This document shows, piece by piece, positions 14,313 through 22,939 of a DNA stretch of 23,914 nucleotides. The notes beneath the pieces were generated by a model. That model did no database searches. It was not told the DNA's origin and saw only the letters and a program-made list of their open reading frames with translations. The DNA is taken from assembly GCA_030040475.1 (NCBI GenBank), contig JASHTQ010000754.1, forward strand, positions 1 through 23,914, in the 5' to 3' direction. Source of the DNA: Streptosporangiaceae bacterium (lineage in GTDB: Bacteria > Actinomycetota > Actinomycetes > Streptosporangiales > Streptosporangiaceae). The position numbers and the translations under genes were made by a program. How positions within the stretch are numbered: the stretch's first letter is position 1; each line of letters starts with the position of its first letter.

Positions 14313-15175
14313 GCATCTGGGTGCTACGCGGCCTGCGCGACGGCGTGGTCACCACCCGCTGGCCGGCCAGGCCTGACCCCTACGCCGACACCTGGCGCGG
14401 CCCCGCCCGTCCCCTCGACACCTCTGATCTCGAAGGTCCTGCTGGCCTCGAAGGCCCCGCTGGCCTCGAAGGCCCCGCTGGCCTCGAAGGTCCCGCTGGC
14501 CTCGAAGGCCCTGCCGGCCTCACGGGCCTGTGCCCCACCGGCGCCATCACCGTCACTGGCGGCGCCGTGCGCGTCGACCAGGGCCGCTGCATCCTGTGCG
14601 GACGCTGCGTGGCCGAGCGCCCCGGCGTATTCGCCTGGTCGCAGGGCGCCACCGGCCCGGCCGCGCTCACCAGGGAGCAGCTGGTCATCCCCGAACTGCC
14701 GGAGACCGACGCGGCCGTTCAGGCCGCCCGGGCACGGCTGGCCGAACGAACCGGCGCGCTGCGCCGCAGCGTGCACATCCGGCACGTGGACGCCGGATCC
14801 GACGGCAGCGAGGAGTGGGAGATCCAGGCGCTGCTCGGCCCGGTCTACGACCTTCACCGGCTGGGCGTGTTCTTCACCGCCAGCCCGCGGCACGCCGACG
14901 TGCTCCTGGTCACCGGGGCCGGGGCGCGCGGCATGAGCGGCCCGCTGCGGGCCACCTACGAGGCGATGCCCGACCCGAAGGTGGTGATCGCCGTCGGCAC
15001 CGACGCGGTCAGCGGCGGCCTGCTGGCCGGCCACGAGACCGTCACCGGCGGCGTCGGCGCCACGGTCCCCGTCGACATCTGGCTGGCCGGCTCCCCGCCC
15101 AGCCCGTTCGGCATCCTGAACGCCCTGCTGATCGCGGTCGGCTACCTGACACCAGACGGGAGGCGGTCGCGATGA
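14309..15175 (+). CDS. HycG/NuoB-like small subunit fused to one-cluster ferredoxin, N2 cysteines lost, collagen-like insert
   Basis: A 288-residue protein in three parts. Residues 1-40: N-terminal lead (LRGLRDGVVTTRWPAR), as in HyfH/Rv0082-type ferredoxin subunits. Residues 41-70: five LEGPAG units, forming ten Gly-X-Y triplets. Residues 71-110: ferredoxin domain with Cys75 (CPTGAI) and Cys94/97/100 (CILCGRC). Those four are exactly the ligands of one [4Fe-4S] cluster; the three Cys of the first motif and the CP of the second (here ERP) are missing. Residues ~155-280: NuoB/HycG domain (LLGPVYDLHRLGVFF, ASPRHADVLLVTG, PDPKVVIAVG, PVDIWLAGSPP). The four proximal-cluster cysteines are replaced: Ser164 and Ser167 for CxxC, Asp232 for GxC, Ser262 for PGCPP. 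It overlaps both neighbours by ATGA. Electron transfer to a catalytic site looks impossible by the usual route. Confidence 0.88.
   Translation: MSIWVLRGLRDGVVTTRWPARPDPYADTWRGPARPLDTSDLEGPAGLEGPAGLEGPAGLEGPAGLEGPAGLTGLCPTGAITVTGGAVRVDQGRCILCGRCVAERPGVFAWSQGATGPAALTREQLVIPELPETDAAVQAARARLAERTGALRRSVHIRHVDAGSDGSEEWEIQALLGPVYDLHRLGVFFTASPRHADVLLVTGAGARGMSGPLRATYEAMPDPKVVIAVGTDAVSGGLLAGHETVTGGVGATVPVDIWLAGSPPSPFGILNALLIAVGYLTPDGRRSR
14429..14518 (+). repeat. In-frame 18-bp minisatellite, 5 copies (collagen-like Gly-X-Y)
   Basis: Five consecutive 18-bp units of the form CTCGAAGGCCCCGCTGGC with only third-position T/C changes, then a diverged partial sixth (CTCACGGGCC). The reading frame gives (LEGPAG)5, that is alternating GPA and GLE triplets, exactly where the first three cysteines of a two-cluster ferredoxin would lie. 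A multiple of three, it can expand or contract without frameshift, so copy number may differ between strains. Confidence 0.95.
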
Positions 15176-17247
15176 GCGGGCTGTTTGCCGCCGGGCTGAT
15201 CCTGCTGGCGCTGGCCGCGGCGGCGGACTTCCTCGGCGGCCGCGTCATGCGCTCCGGGCCGCTGTACCTGCTCGGCGCCGCCGGGTCGGGCTGCCTGGCC
15301 GTGGCCGGCGGGGTCGCGCTGACCGGCCGGCCCGTCACGCTGGACGTGGCCGGCTGGCTCGGCGATCCGATCCCGGGCCAGCAGGCGGCAGGACTGGCCG
15401 CGGACCGGCTGTCCGGCCTGTTCCTGGCCATGGCGTTCGGCGCTGCGCTGCCCATCTCGGTGGCCTTCGCGAGCTGGGCCAGGCGGCAGGGACCGCGCCC
15501 TGGCCGGCTGGGTGCCAGCTACGCGCTGGCCCTCGGCTCGGTCGCGGTGATCGTGACCGCCCGGGACGCGTTCACCGCGCTGTTCGGCTGGGAGTCGCTG
15601 ACCGCCGCCTTCTACCTGCTGGCCGGCGGCGAACGCCATCGCAGGGACCGGGCCGGCGCGGCCCAGATCACGTTCGCGTTCGGCAAGGTCAGCGGCGCGG
15701 CGCTGCTCATCGGGCTGCTGCTGCTCACGGTCAGGTCGCACTCGATCCTGCTGGCCTCGTTCGCGCACGCGCCAGGCGGCGCGCCGCGGACCGCCGCACA
15801 GGTGCTGCTGCTTGCCGGGTTCGCGGTCAAGGCCGGCCTGGTGCCGTTCCAGGTCTGGATGCCGCGCGGCTACGCCGCCGCGCCCGGCCCGGCCCGGGCG
15901 ATCATGGCCGGGGTCTGCGTCAACGTGGCCTTCTACGGCATGTGGCGCACGCTGGCCCTGCTCGGCCGGGCGCCCGGCTGGCTGGTCGGCGTGGTGCTCG
16001 TGCTCGGCGCGGTGACCGCCCTGCTGGGCATCGCGCACGCCGCGGTGCAGAACCGGCTGTCCCGGGTCATCGCCTACTCGAGCATCGAGAACACCGGGCT
16101 GATCGTGACCGGCCTCGGCGTCGCGCTGACCGGCGCCGCGGTCGGCAACCGCCTGCTTGTGGCGACCGGGCTGCTGGCCGCTACCCTGCAGATGGTCGCG
16201 CACACCGCGGCCAAGTCGCTGCTGTTCACCTCGGCCGCCGGACTTGAGGCGGGAGCGGGCGGGGACGACCTGGAGCAGCTGCGCGCACGGGCCCGGCGCA
16301 CGCCGTGGAGCGGGTTCGGCCTGGCCGTGGGGTCGGTGACGCTGGCCGGGCTGCCGCCCACGGTCGGCTTCGTGTCCGAGTGGTTCCTGCTCGAGTCGCT
16401 GATGCAGCAGTTCCGCGTGCCCGGCCTCGGCTACCGGCTGGTCCTCGCGCTGGCAGGCGCCGCGGTCGCGCTGACCGCCGGCTTCGCCGGCGTCACCTTC
16501 GTCCGCCTGGTCGCCCTGGTCGTGAAGCGCGACGCCCCTGAGTCCGTCCGCGGCGCGCCGCTCACGTACGGCTGGTCCGGCCGGGCCGCCGTGGCCGTGC
16601 TCTCCGTATGCTGCCTGACCATCTCCGCGGTGACGCCGCTGGAGATCCGGGTCATCGCCGCCGGCCTGTCGCCGGTGGTGCCCAGCGGGCTGGTCATGGA
16701 CGCGCTGAAGTCCCCGTGGGTCCTGCAGCCGCCCTTCGCCGGGTTCTCGATCCTGTCGCCCTCCTGGCTGTGGCTCGAGATGCCGGTGATGCTGCTCCTC
16801 GTCGTGCTGTTGTCCTTGGCCGTGTCCGGGCGGCGGCTGCTGCGGGTGCGGCGGGTGCCGGCCTGGCGTTCGGCCACGATCGGGGTCGACGGCCCGGACT
16901 CCTATACCGCCTTCGGCTACGCCAACCCCACCCGCCGGGTACTGGCCGGCGTCCTGCACACCCGCGCCGAGGTGCAGGAGGTCATGCTCGAGGACGACGA
17001 GCCCGACGAGGGCTCGGGCCCTCCTGACCGGGACGACAGGGCCGAGCGGGAGGAGGTCGCGCACCTCAGGTACGCCTCCGACGTGATGGAGGTGGTCGAG
17101 ATTTACCTGTACCGGCCCGTGGCCCGGTCCTTCCTGGCCGTCGTGACCGTGGCCAAGCGGCTGCAGTCCGGGCGGCTCGACGCGTACCTGCTGTACATGC
17201 TCATCGCCCTGGTAGCCGTCATCGCGGTGGCCACCGTCATGGCATAA
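15172..17247 (+). CDS. HyfB-like large antiporter subunit (NuoL family)
   Basis: A 691-residue membrane protein of the HyfB/HycC/NuoL family with about 14 core helices plus a C-terminal extension. Key residues are kept: Glu141 in LFGWESLTAAFYLL (helix 5), Lys172 in FAFGKVSGA, Lys220 in AGFAVKAGLVPFQVWMPRG (helix 7), NRLSRVIAYSSIENTG and HTAAKSLLF further on. The C-terminal ~180 residues contain a hydrophobic helix, an acidic cytoplasmic loop (EDDEPDEGSGPPDRDDRAER) and a last helix near the end (AYLLYMLIALVAVIAVATVMA), comparable to the lateral-helix extension of NuoL/HyfB. ATG 15172 overlaps the preceding gene (ATGA). Having the HyfB homologue last rather than first differs from E. coli hyf and from the mycobacterial Rv0083-first order. 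No hydrogenase maturation genes follow. Confidence 0.9.
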   Translation: MSGLFAAGLILLALAAAADFLGGRVMRSGPLYLLGAAGSGCLAVAGGVALTGRPVTLDVAGWLGDPIPGQQAAGLAADRLSGLFLAMAFGAALPISVAFASWARRQGPRPGRLGASYALALGSVAVIVTARDAFTALFGWESLTAAFYLLAGGERHRRDRAGAAQITFAFGKVSGAALLIGLLLLTVRSHSILLASFAHAPGGAPRTAAQVLLLAGFAVKAGLVPFQVWMPRGYAAAPGPARAIMAGVCVNVAFYGMWRTLALLGRAPGWLVGVVLVLGAVTALLGIAHAAVQNRLSRVIAYSSIENTGLIVTGLGVALTGAAVGNRLLVATGLLAATLQMVAHTAAKSLLFTSAAGLEAGAGGDDLEQLRARARRTPWSGFGLAVGSVTLAGLPPTVGFVSEWFLLESLMQQFRVPGLGYRLVLALAGAAVALTAGFAGVTFVRLVALVVKRDAPESVRGAPLTYGWSGRAAVAVLSVCCLTISAVTPLEIRVIAAGLSPVVPSGLVMDALKSPWVLQPPFAGFSILSPSWLWLEMPVMLLLVVLLSLAVSGRRLLRVRRVPAWRSATIGVDGPDSYTAFGYANPTRRVLAGVLHTRAEVQEVMLEDDEPDEGSGPPDRDDRAEREEVAHLRYASDVMEVVEIYLYRPVARSFLAVVTVAKRLQSGRLDAYLLYMLIALVAVIAVATVMA

Positions 17248-17305
17248 GGCCGTCCGCACCTAAGATTGCGCTGACCTCGCCACCACCCGACGGAGCCGAG
17301 CCCTC

Positions 17306-18457
17306 ATGCAGCGCAGCACCGACCGCATCTACACCACGCACGTCGGCAGCCTGGCCCGGCCGCCCGCCCTGCTCGACCTGATGAAGGCGGCCGCGCAGGG
17401 ACACGCCGTCGACCCGGCAGAACTCGCCGAGGCCGAACGGCTGGCCGTCGCCGACGTGGTGGCCTGGCAGCGCGCCGCGGGCCTGGACGTCATCACCGAC
17501 GGTGAGCAGACCAAACCCGGGTTCTACGCCTACGTCAGGGACCGGCTGAGCGGATTCGAGCCACGGCCGGATCGTGATCCCATGGCGGGCTTCCGCGCCG
17601 AGATCGACAGCTTCCCCGAGTACTACGAGCAGTACCTCAAGACCGCGATGACCGGGGGGATGGTCGCCCCGTCCGCGCCGGTCGCGTGCACGGGACCGGT
17701 GTCCTATACGGGACATGAACGGCTCAGGCAAGACCTGGACCTGCTACGCACGGCGGTCGGCGAGGCGGCGGGCCCGGACGAGGTGTTCGTCTGCGCGGTC
17801 GCGCCGAGCGGCGTGGGCGGCAACGAGTACTACCCGTCGCAGGCCGAGTACCTGGCCGCGGTCGCCGACGCGATGCACGAGGAGTACGCGGCGATCATCG
17901 ACGCGGGCTTCACCCTGCAGATCGACGACCCGTTCCTCACCGACATGTTCAGCTACGGGCCGGCCGAGGAGAAACTCGCCAACGCGCGCGACTACGTCGA
18001 CGCGATCAACCGCGGCCTGCGCGGCATCCCGCGGGATCGCGTCCGCCTGCACACCTGCTACGGGATCAACCAGGGTCCCCGGGTCCACGACGCGCCGCTG
18101 GCGGAGCTGATCGACACGCTGTTCACGATCGAGGCGGGAGCGTTCTCCTTCGAGGCCGCCAATCCGCGGCACGAGCACGTCTACCACGTGTTCGAGTCCG
18201 TCGCCCTGCCGCCGGACACCGTCCTGCTGCCCGGCGTCATCAGCCACGCCACGAACATCGTCGAGCACCCCGAGACGATCGCCGACCGCATCGTCAGGTT
18301 CGCCGAGCGAGTGGGCAGGGAGAACGTCGTGGCCAGCGCGGACTGCGGGTTCTCCTCCCAGGCCAGCTACACCCCGGAGATCCATCCGCGGATCGTCCTG
18401 GCAAAGTTCGAGGCCCTAGCCGAAGGAGCCCGCCTGGCCACCGCCCGGCTCTGGTGA
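17306..18457 (+). CDS. MetE C-terminal-like, zinc-dependent methyltransferase (cobalamin-independent methionine synthase II family)
   Basis: A 383-residue cytoplasmic protein matching the catalytic C-terminal barrel of MetE, without the N-terminal duplicate half. IYTTHVGSLARP at the start is the family N-terminal motif. The zinc ligands are visible: His249 and Cys251 in RLHTCYG, Glu283 in FSFEAANPRHEH, and Cys347 in ASADCGFSS, equivalent to MetE His641/Cys643/Glu665/Cys726. DGEQTKPGFYAYV, LQIDDPFL and VISHATNIVEHPETIADRI also fit. Members of this family transfer methyl or alkyl groups to thiols (methionine synthase core proteins, epoxyalkane:CoM transferase relatives); the substrate is unknown here. 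It begins 58 bases after the Ehr operon in the same direction with no terminator seen, so read-through is possible. Ribosome binding site weak. Confidence 0.85.
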   Translation: MQRSTDRIYTTHVGSLARPPALLDLMKAAAQGHAVDPAELAEAERLAVADVVAWQRAAGLDVITDGEQTKPGFYAYVRDRLSGFEPRPDRDPMAGFRAEIDSFPEYYEQYLKTAMTGGMVAPSAPVACTGPVSYTGHERLRQDLDLLRTAVGEAAGPDEVFVCAVAPSGVGGNEYYPSQAEYLAAVADAMHEEYAAIIDAGFTLQIDDPFLTDMFSYGPAEEKLANARDYVDAINRGLRGIPRDRVRLHTCYGINQGPRVHDAPLAELIDTLFTIEAGAFSFEAANPRHEHVYHVFESVALPPDTVLLPGVISHATNIVEHPETIADRIVRFAERVGRENVVASADCGFSSQASYTPEIHPRIVLAKFEALAEGARLATARLW

Positions 18458-18545
18458 CCCCCGCCGCCGCGGCCGACCGCGCTACCTGACGCCCGGATGC
18501 GCCGTCGCCGGACCCGGGCATAGGCTGGCCGCAGAAGGTGAGCCC

Positions 18546-19391
18546 ATGCGCATTCGGGTGGCCGCGGTCGCCGTCCTGCTCGCGCTGACGGCCGTCGGGC
18601 TGCGGGCGCACGGGACGTTCTCCCGCCAGGTCAGCGCCGCCGGCGCGGCGGCCAGCGGAGCCGTGCTCGGCACCGCGCTCGCGGTCGCCGAGGGCGTCGG
18701 CCTGGTCGCCTTCATCATCGTGCTCGCGATGGCGCGGCCGAGGCGGCCGAAGAAGCAGGACGAAGAGGAGCCGCCCCGGCCGCCCTTCCCCTGGTGGGCC
18801 AAGACGCTGGCGGTCCTGCTTGCCCTGGCCGCGCTGCTCACGCCGCCCGTCATCTTGGTGGAGAAGAAGGGGCACAAGCAGGTCACCCCGCCGGTCGCGG
18901 TGCACCCCGGCGTGCCGGCCGGGCGGGCGGGCCACCTGGCGAACACGGCCGCCACCAACCCGTGGCCGATCATCGTGGGCATGCTCCTCGCCGTCGCGGC
19001 CGTGGTCGTGCTGGCCCTGGTGACCCGGGTCAGGCGACCCCCCGGGCAGCCGCGGACGCGATCCGCGAGCGCGCTGCTCGACGCCCTTGCGGCCGGCCAC
19101 GACGCCCTGACCGGGGGCGGCGACCCGAGGCAGGCCATCATCGCGTGCTACGCGGCGATGGAGCGGGGCTTCGCCGCCGCCGGCTCGGCGCCGGCCGCCG
19201 CCGACACCCCGGCCGAGTTGCTGACCCGCGCCACCGAGGCCGGGATCGTCGGGTCGGATTCCGCCGGAGTCCTCACCGGTATCTTCCGCCGCGCCCGTTA
19301 CAGTACGCAGCCGATCACCGACGTCGACTCGACCCGGGCCGCGACCGCGCTCGCGCAGATGCGCGCCGAACTCGCCGGGCTCGACTCATGA
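18546..19391 (+). CDS. Membrane protein with C-terminal DUF4129-type domain
   Basis: A 281-residue protein with hydrophobic segments near residues 5-20, 35-58 (GAVLGTALAVAEGVGLVAFIIVLAMA), 80-102 (TLAVLLALAALLTPPVIL) and 140-160 (IIVGMLLAVAAVVVLALV), separated by a basic-acidic loop (RPRRPKKQDEEEPP). The soluble C-terminus (DPRQAIIACYAAMERGFAAA then DTPAELLTRATEAG and IFRRARYSTQPI) is the DUF4129 signature found next to MoxR ATPase, DUF58 and transglutaminase genes in actinobacteria. Function is unknown; the family is suspected in envelope assembly. ATG 18546 has AGAAGGTGAG upstream. It overlaps the next gene by ATGA. A partner role with the gene after it is likely; the other usual partners are not in this window. 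Confidence 0.8.
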   Translation: MRIRVAAVAVLLALTAVGLRAHGTFSRQVSAAGAAASGAVLGTALAVAEGVGLVAFIIVLAMARPRRPKKQDEEEPPRPPFPWWAKTLAVLLALAALLTPPVILVEKKGHKQVTPPVAVHPGVPAGRAGHLANTAATNPWPIIVGMLLAVAAVVVLALVTRVRRPPGQPRTRSASALLDALAAGHDALTGGGDPRQAIIACYAAMERGFAAAGSAPAAADTPAELLTRATEAGIVGSDSAGVLTGIFRRARYSTQPITDVDSTRAATALAQMRAELAGLDS

Positions 19392-19849
19392 GGCACCCTC
19401 GCCTGGCACTGGCCGCCGCCGTGGTCGTCATCGGCGCGGTGCTGACCGCCGGCTACCTGACGGCGGGGACGACCGGCCTGGTCGACGCGGCCGCGGTGGC
19501 CGCCCTCGGCGTCCTGCTCATCGTGAGGAGCACGGTGCGGGGGGAGAAACCACGGTTCGTTCGGCCTAAAAAATCCCGGCCCGGCCCACGGCGGCGGCCG
19601 GCGATCCGTACGGCGGATTTCCCCGCCTACCGGCGGATCTTTTCCGATCTTGAGTGGGCGCAGATGTCCCGGCGGCACTACGAGCACGCGCTGCTCCCGA
19701 TGCTCGCCCGGCTGGCGGCGGCCCTCGGCCCCGGACGGCCTGTCCCGGCCGAGCTGACCCGCCCCCCGTCCCCCGACGCCGACGGCCCCGGCGTGGACCC
19801 CGCGACCCTGGAGCGCATCGTGGCCGCCCTGGAGAACCGCTCCCGCTAG
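19388..19849 (+). CDS. Small membrane protein paired with DUF4129 gene
   Basis: A 153-residue protein with two N-terminal hydrophobic helices (RLALAAAVVVIGAVLTAGYL and AAAVAALGVLLIVRS), a very basic linker (GEKPRFVRPKKSRPGPRRRP) and a soluble tail (FPAYRRIFSDLEWAQMSRRH then LLPMLARLAAALG and DPATLERIVAALE). Proteins with this layout commonly lie between the DUF4129 gene and moxR in actinobacterial MoxR/DUF58 clusters; no function is established. ATG 19388 overlaps the DUF4129 stop (ATGA). Here the cluster stops: no MoxR ATPase or DUF58 protein follows, so the pair is either a truncated cluster or its partners lie elsewhere. Confidence 0.75.
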   Translation: MRHPRLALAAAVVVIGAVLTAGYLTAGTTGLVDAAAVAALGVLLIVRSTVRGEKPRFVRPKKSRPGPRRRPAIRTADFPAYRRIFSDLEWAQMSRRHYEHALLPMLARLAAALGPGRPVPAELTRPPSPDADGPGVDPATLERIVAALENRSR

Positions 19850-19938
19850 CCAGGGCGCGCGACTTCCGCACGGCCGGCAACTTTGAGAGGCTAGTGAGAA
19901 TGATGTTTCAGCCTTTGTTGCTGTCAGGCTGGTAACGC

Positions 19939-19965
19939 GCGGCCGGCGAGGCTGCCGTCGGCCGC
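19939..19965 (+). terminator. Possible terminator hairpin after the DUF4129 pair
   Basis: GCGGCCGGCG (19939-19948), 7-base loop, CGTCGGCCGC (19956-19965): a 10-bp stem with one G-U pair, about 90 bases after the stop at 19849, without a U-tract. In GC-rich DNA such stems arise by chance fairly often. Confidence 0.4.
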
Positions 19966-20073
19966 CCGCACGACGCTGACCCTCAAATGCCACCGCCCAA
20001 GCCGCACCGCGCGACATAAAGTCCGCTATATGCTCCTATGTCAAGACCTAACGTTGAGACATTCCGGGCGTGT

Positions 20074-20130
20074 TTCATGATCATGGACAGTATTCGGTCG
20101 TATTTGCCGAAAACTATCCATGATCATGAA
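20074..20130. repeat. Long near-perfect intergenic hairpin
   Basis: Fourteen-base perfect outer arms (TTCATGATCATGGA at 20074-20087, TCCATGATCATGAA at 20117-20130). The pairing continues inward with AGT/ACT and TTCGG/CCGAA, interrupted by two single mismatches, leaving a small loop. Each arm contains the self-complementary CATGATCATG. It has no adjacent gene end within 200 bases. This looks like a palindromic repeat element or a transposon-like end rather than a simple terminator. Confidence 0.8.
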
Positions 20131-20327
20131 CGACCAGCCACGCATGGCCTGGGGAAGGGCGGTAGGGTGCCAGGGGATGCGCGGGGAACGGACACCGAGG
20201 CTCACGTGCTCCTTCACACGGTTACAGAGCGGCCACGAAGAGCGCGTGCGACCCCGATGAACGCGGGAGCGTATTCAACAACCTTTCAGCTTTCCTCTAG
20301 GTTCATCCAATCCAGGCCCGAGATGCT

Positions 20328-22132
20328 ATGCCGGTGAAAATTTGGCGGCGTAAGAGCTTGCTGATCAACGGGGCCCTGGCTGTGGTCCTGGTGGCGGTCG
20401 GCCTCACCTCTTACTTTGTGCTACGACCGAGCAGCAGCAGCGCGGCCCCGGTCACGTCAACGGTGGAAAGAGGCACGGTGCTGGCCACGGTGTCCGCCTC
20501 CGGCACGCTGGAGGCGGCGCAGAACCTCGGCCTGAACTTCACCACCGGCGGCACGGTGACCCACATCTACGTCAAGGTAGGGCAGCGAGTGGCCGCGGGC
20601 CAGGTGCTCGCCAAGGTCAATCCCACCTCCAGCCAGGACGCCCTCAACCAGGCGCAGGCGCAGCTGGCGGCGGCCGAGGCGCAGCTCGACTCGGCCGAGG
20701 CGGGCGAGACCCCGCAGGCGAAGCAGGTCCAGGCCGACCAGGCGGCACAGTCGCAGGAGCAGATCGTGACCGCCGAATCGAACCTGTCCGCCGAGGAACA
20801 GGCGGCCGATGACGACGCGGCCTCGGCGCAGGAGTCCGTCACCTCGGCGCAAGACACTCTGAGCTACGACCAGCAAACCCTGTCTACCGACGAGTCCAAG
20901 CTGGAAAACGCCGAGTCCACGCTGACGACCGACGAGTCCACCCTCACGACCGCTGAGGCTGCGCTAAAGACATGTGAAAATGCCAACCCGAGCGACCCGA
21001 CCACGGCTTGTACCACCCAACAGACGGCAGTCACGACGGCCCAGGCGGCAGTCACGAGCGACGAGTCGACCGTATCGGGCGACGAATCGGCAGTGACCGC
21101 GCAGGAGGAAACGGTGACGCAGGCCGAGAACAGCGTCGTCGCCGCGCAGGACAGCGAGAAGAGCACCGAGGACCGCGACAAGGCGTCGATCAAGTCCGAC
21201 GAGGAGGCCGTGACCAGCGCGGAGAAGTCGTACCAGACCACGCTGGCGTCGAACACCGAGTCCGCCACGCCGAACGCCACCACGATCGCCCAGGACGAGG
21301 CCTCGGTGACCGGTGACAACGTGACGGTCACCGAGGATCAGCAGGCGCTGACCGGGACGACGCTGACCGCGCCGTTCTCCGGCACGGTCGCCTCGATCAG
21401 CGCCGACGTCGGCGACATCGTGTCGGGCAGCTCGGCGAGCTCGGGCAGCTCGAGCTCGGGCAGCTCGAGCTCGGGCAGCTCGAGTAGCTCCACCACCACC
21501 GAACCCGCGGGGACCGGCGCGAACGGGCCCGGCACCGGCGAAGGCGGAGCGGGTACCTCTAACTCGGCGAGCGGCTTCATCGTGCTGACGAACCTGTCCA
21601 ACCTGCTGGTCTCGGCCACCTTCGACGAGACGGAAGCGGCGAGCATTCACACCGGCGCGGCGGCGACCGTGACGCAGGAGGGCGTGACCGCGGCGAAGGA
21701 GATATCGGCGACCGTGGCGGAAATCGACCCGACGTCGACCACGAGCAGCGGTGTGGTGGATTACGGTGTCACCCTCGCCCTCACTCAGAGCGATACCGGG
21801 CTGAAGTCCGGCGAGTCGGTGAGCGTCAGCGTGATCACCGGCGAGGCGAACAACGCGCTGTACGTGCCTGCCACGGCTGTCACCACGTCCGGCACCACGT
21901 CAACCGTCACCGTGGTCGGTGCGAACAACGCCGAGAGCACGGTGACGGTGACCCTCGGCGTCCAGGGCAGCACCGACGACCAGATCCTGACCGGGCTCAC
22001 CCTGGGGGAGAAGGTGCTGACGTCGACCACGACCACCGGCACCGGCACCAGCGGCTTCCCCTTCGGCGGCGGCGGACTAGGCGGCGGCGGGCTCGGCGGC
22101 GGCGGGTTCGGCGGCGCGGGCGGTGGCGGCCG

Positions 22133-22136
<4 letters not shown>
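20328..22136 (+). CDS. MacA/HlyD-like periplasmic adaptor-type protein with long coiled coil and low-complexity linkers
   Basis: A 602-residue membrane-anchored adaptor that would work with the MacB-type ATPase and permease downstream in exporting a substrate or transducing a signal at the cell surface. One N-terminal transmembrane anchor (about 12-32, after the basic KIWRRK) is followed by the first half of a lipoyl/barrel-sandwich domain (GGTVTHIYVKVGQRVAAGQVLAKV). Next is a ~240-residue Ala/Glu/Ser/Thr/Gln-rich coiled-coil hairpin with two cysteines near its middle (Cys216, Cys228), possibly a disulfide at the tip. The second lipoyl half (TLTAPFSGTVASISADVGDIV) contains a Ser-Gly linker, and beta-barrel/membrane-proximal domains follow (ATFDETEAASIHTGAAATVT; LYVPATAV). 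The tail is glycine-rich (GGGGL repeats). The coil is longer than usual for MacA. ATG 20328 has only a weak ribosome binding site. TGA overlaps the ATPase start. Confidence 0.88.
21442..21486 (+). repeat. In-frame 15-bp repeat, three copies, encoding Ser-Gly linker
   Basis: Three 15-bp units of the form CGGGCAGCTCGAGCT (the last ending GTA), preceded by an 18-bp variant at 21424-21441. Encodes the GSSSS-type linker in the adaptor between the second lipoyl strand and the barrel. Copy-number variation would change linker length without frameshift. Confidence 0.85.

Positions 22137-22935
<799 letters not shown>

Positions 22936-22939
<4 letters not shown>

Larger units (their letters stand above)
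19850..20327. other. Gene-free stretch before the MacAB-like operon
   Basis: Contains a weak terminator-like hairpin (19939-19965) and the long palindrome (20074-20130). Local composition from about 20020 to 20130 is distinctly AT-richer than the flanking genes. An open frame at 20038-20337 runs across the palindrome and overlaps the next gene's start; it shows no family-like content and is rejected. A promoter for the adaptor gene must lie here; TTCAAC (20274-20279) and TAGGTT (20298-20303), 18 bases apart, are weak candidates. Confidence 0.5.

Noticed and set aside
14429..14518. CRISPR-like array
   Set aside because: Units are contiguous 18-mers in frame within a gene, with no spacers.
12876..17247. 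Active [NiFe] hydrogenase or formate hydrogenlyase
   Set aside because: All Ni-Fe cysteines and the proximal cluster cysteines are absent, and no maturation or formate dehydrogenase genes are present in the window.
15142..17259. 705-codon minus-strand frame opposite HyfB
   Set aside because: Composition typical of an antisense shadow and no recognisable domain.
20038..20337. 99-codon frame over the long hairpin
   Set aside because: It translates the palindrome, overlaps the adaptor start, and has no ribosome binding site or family content.
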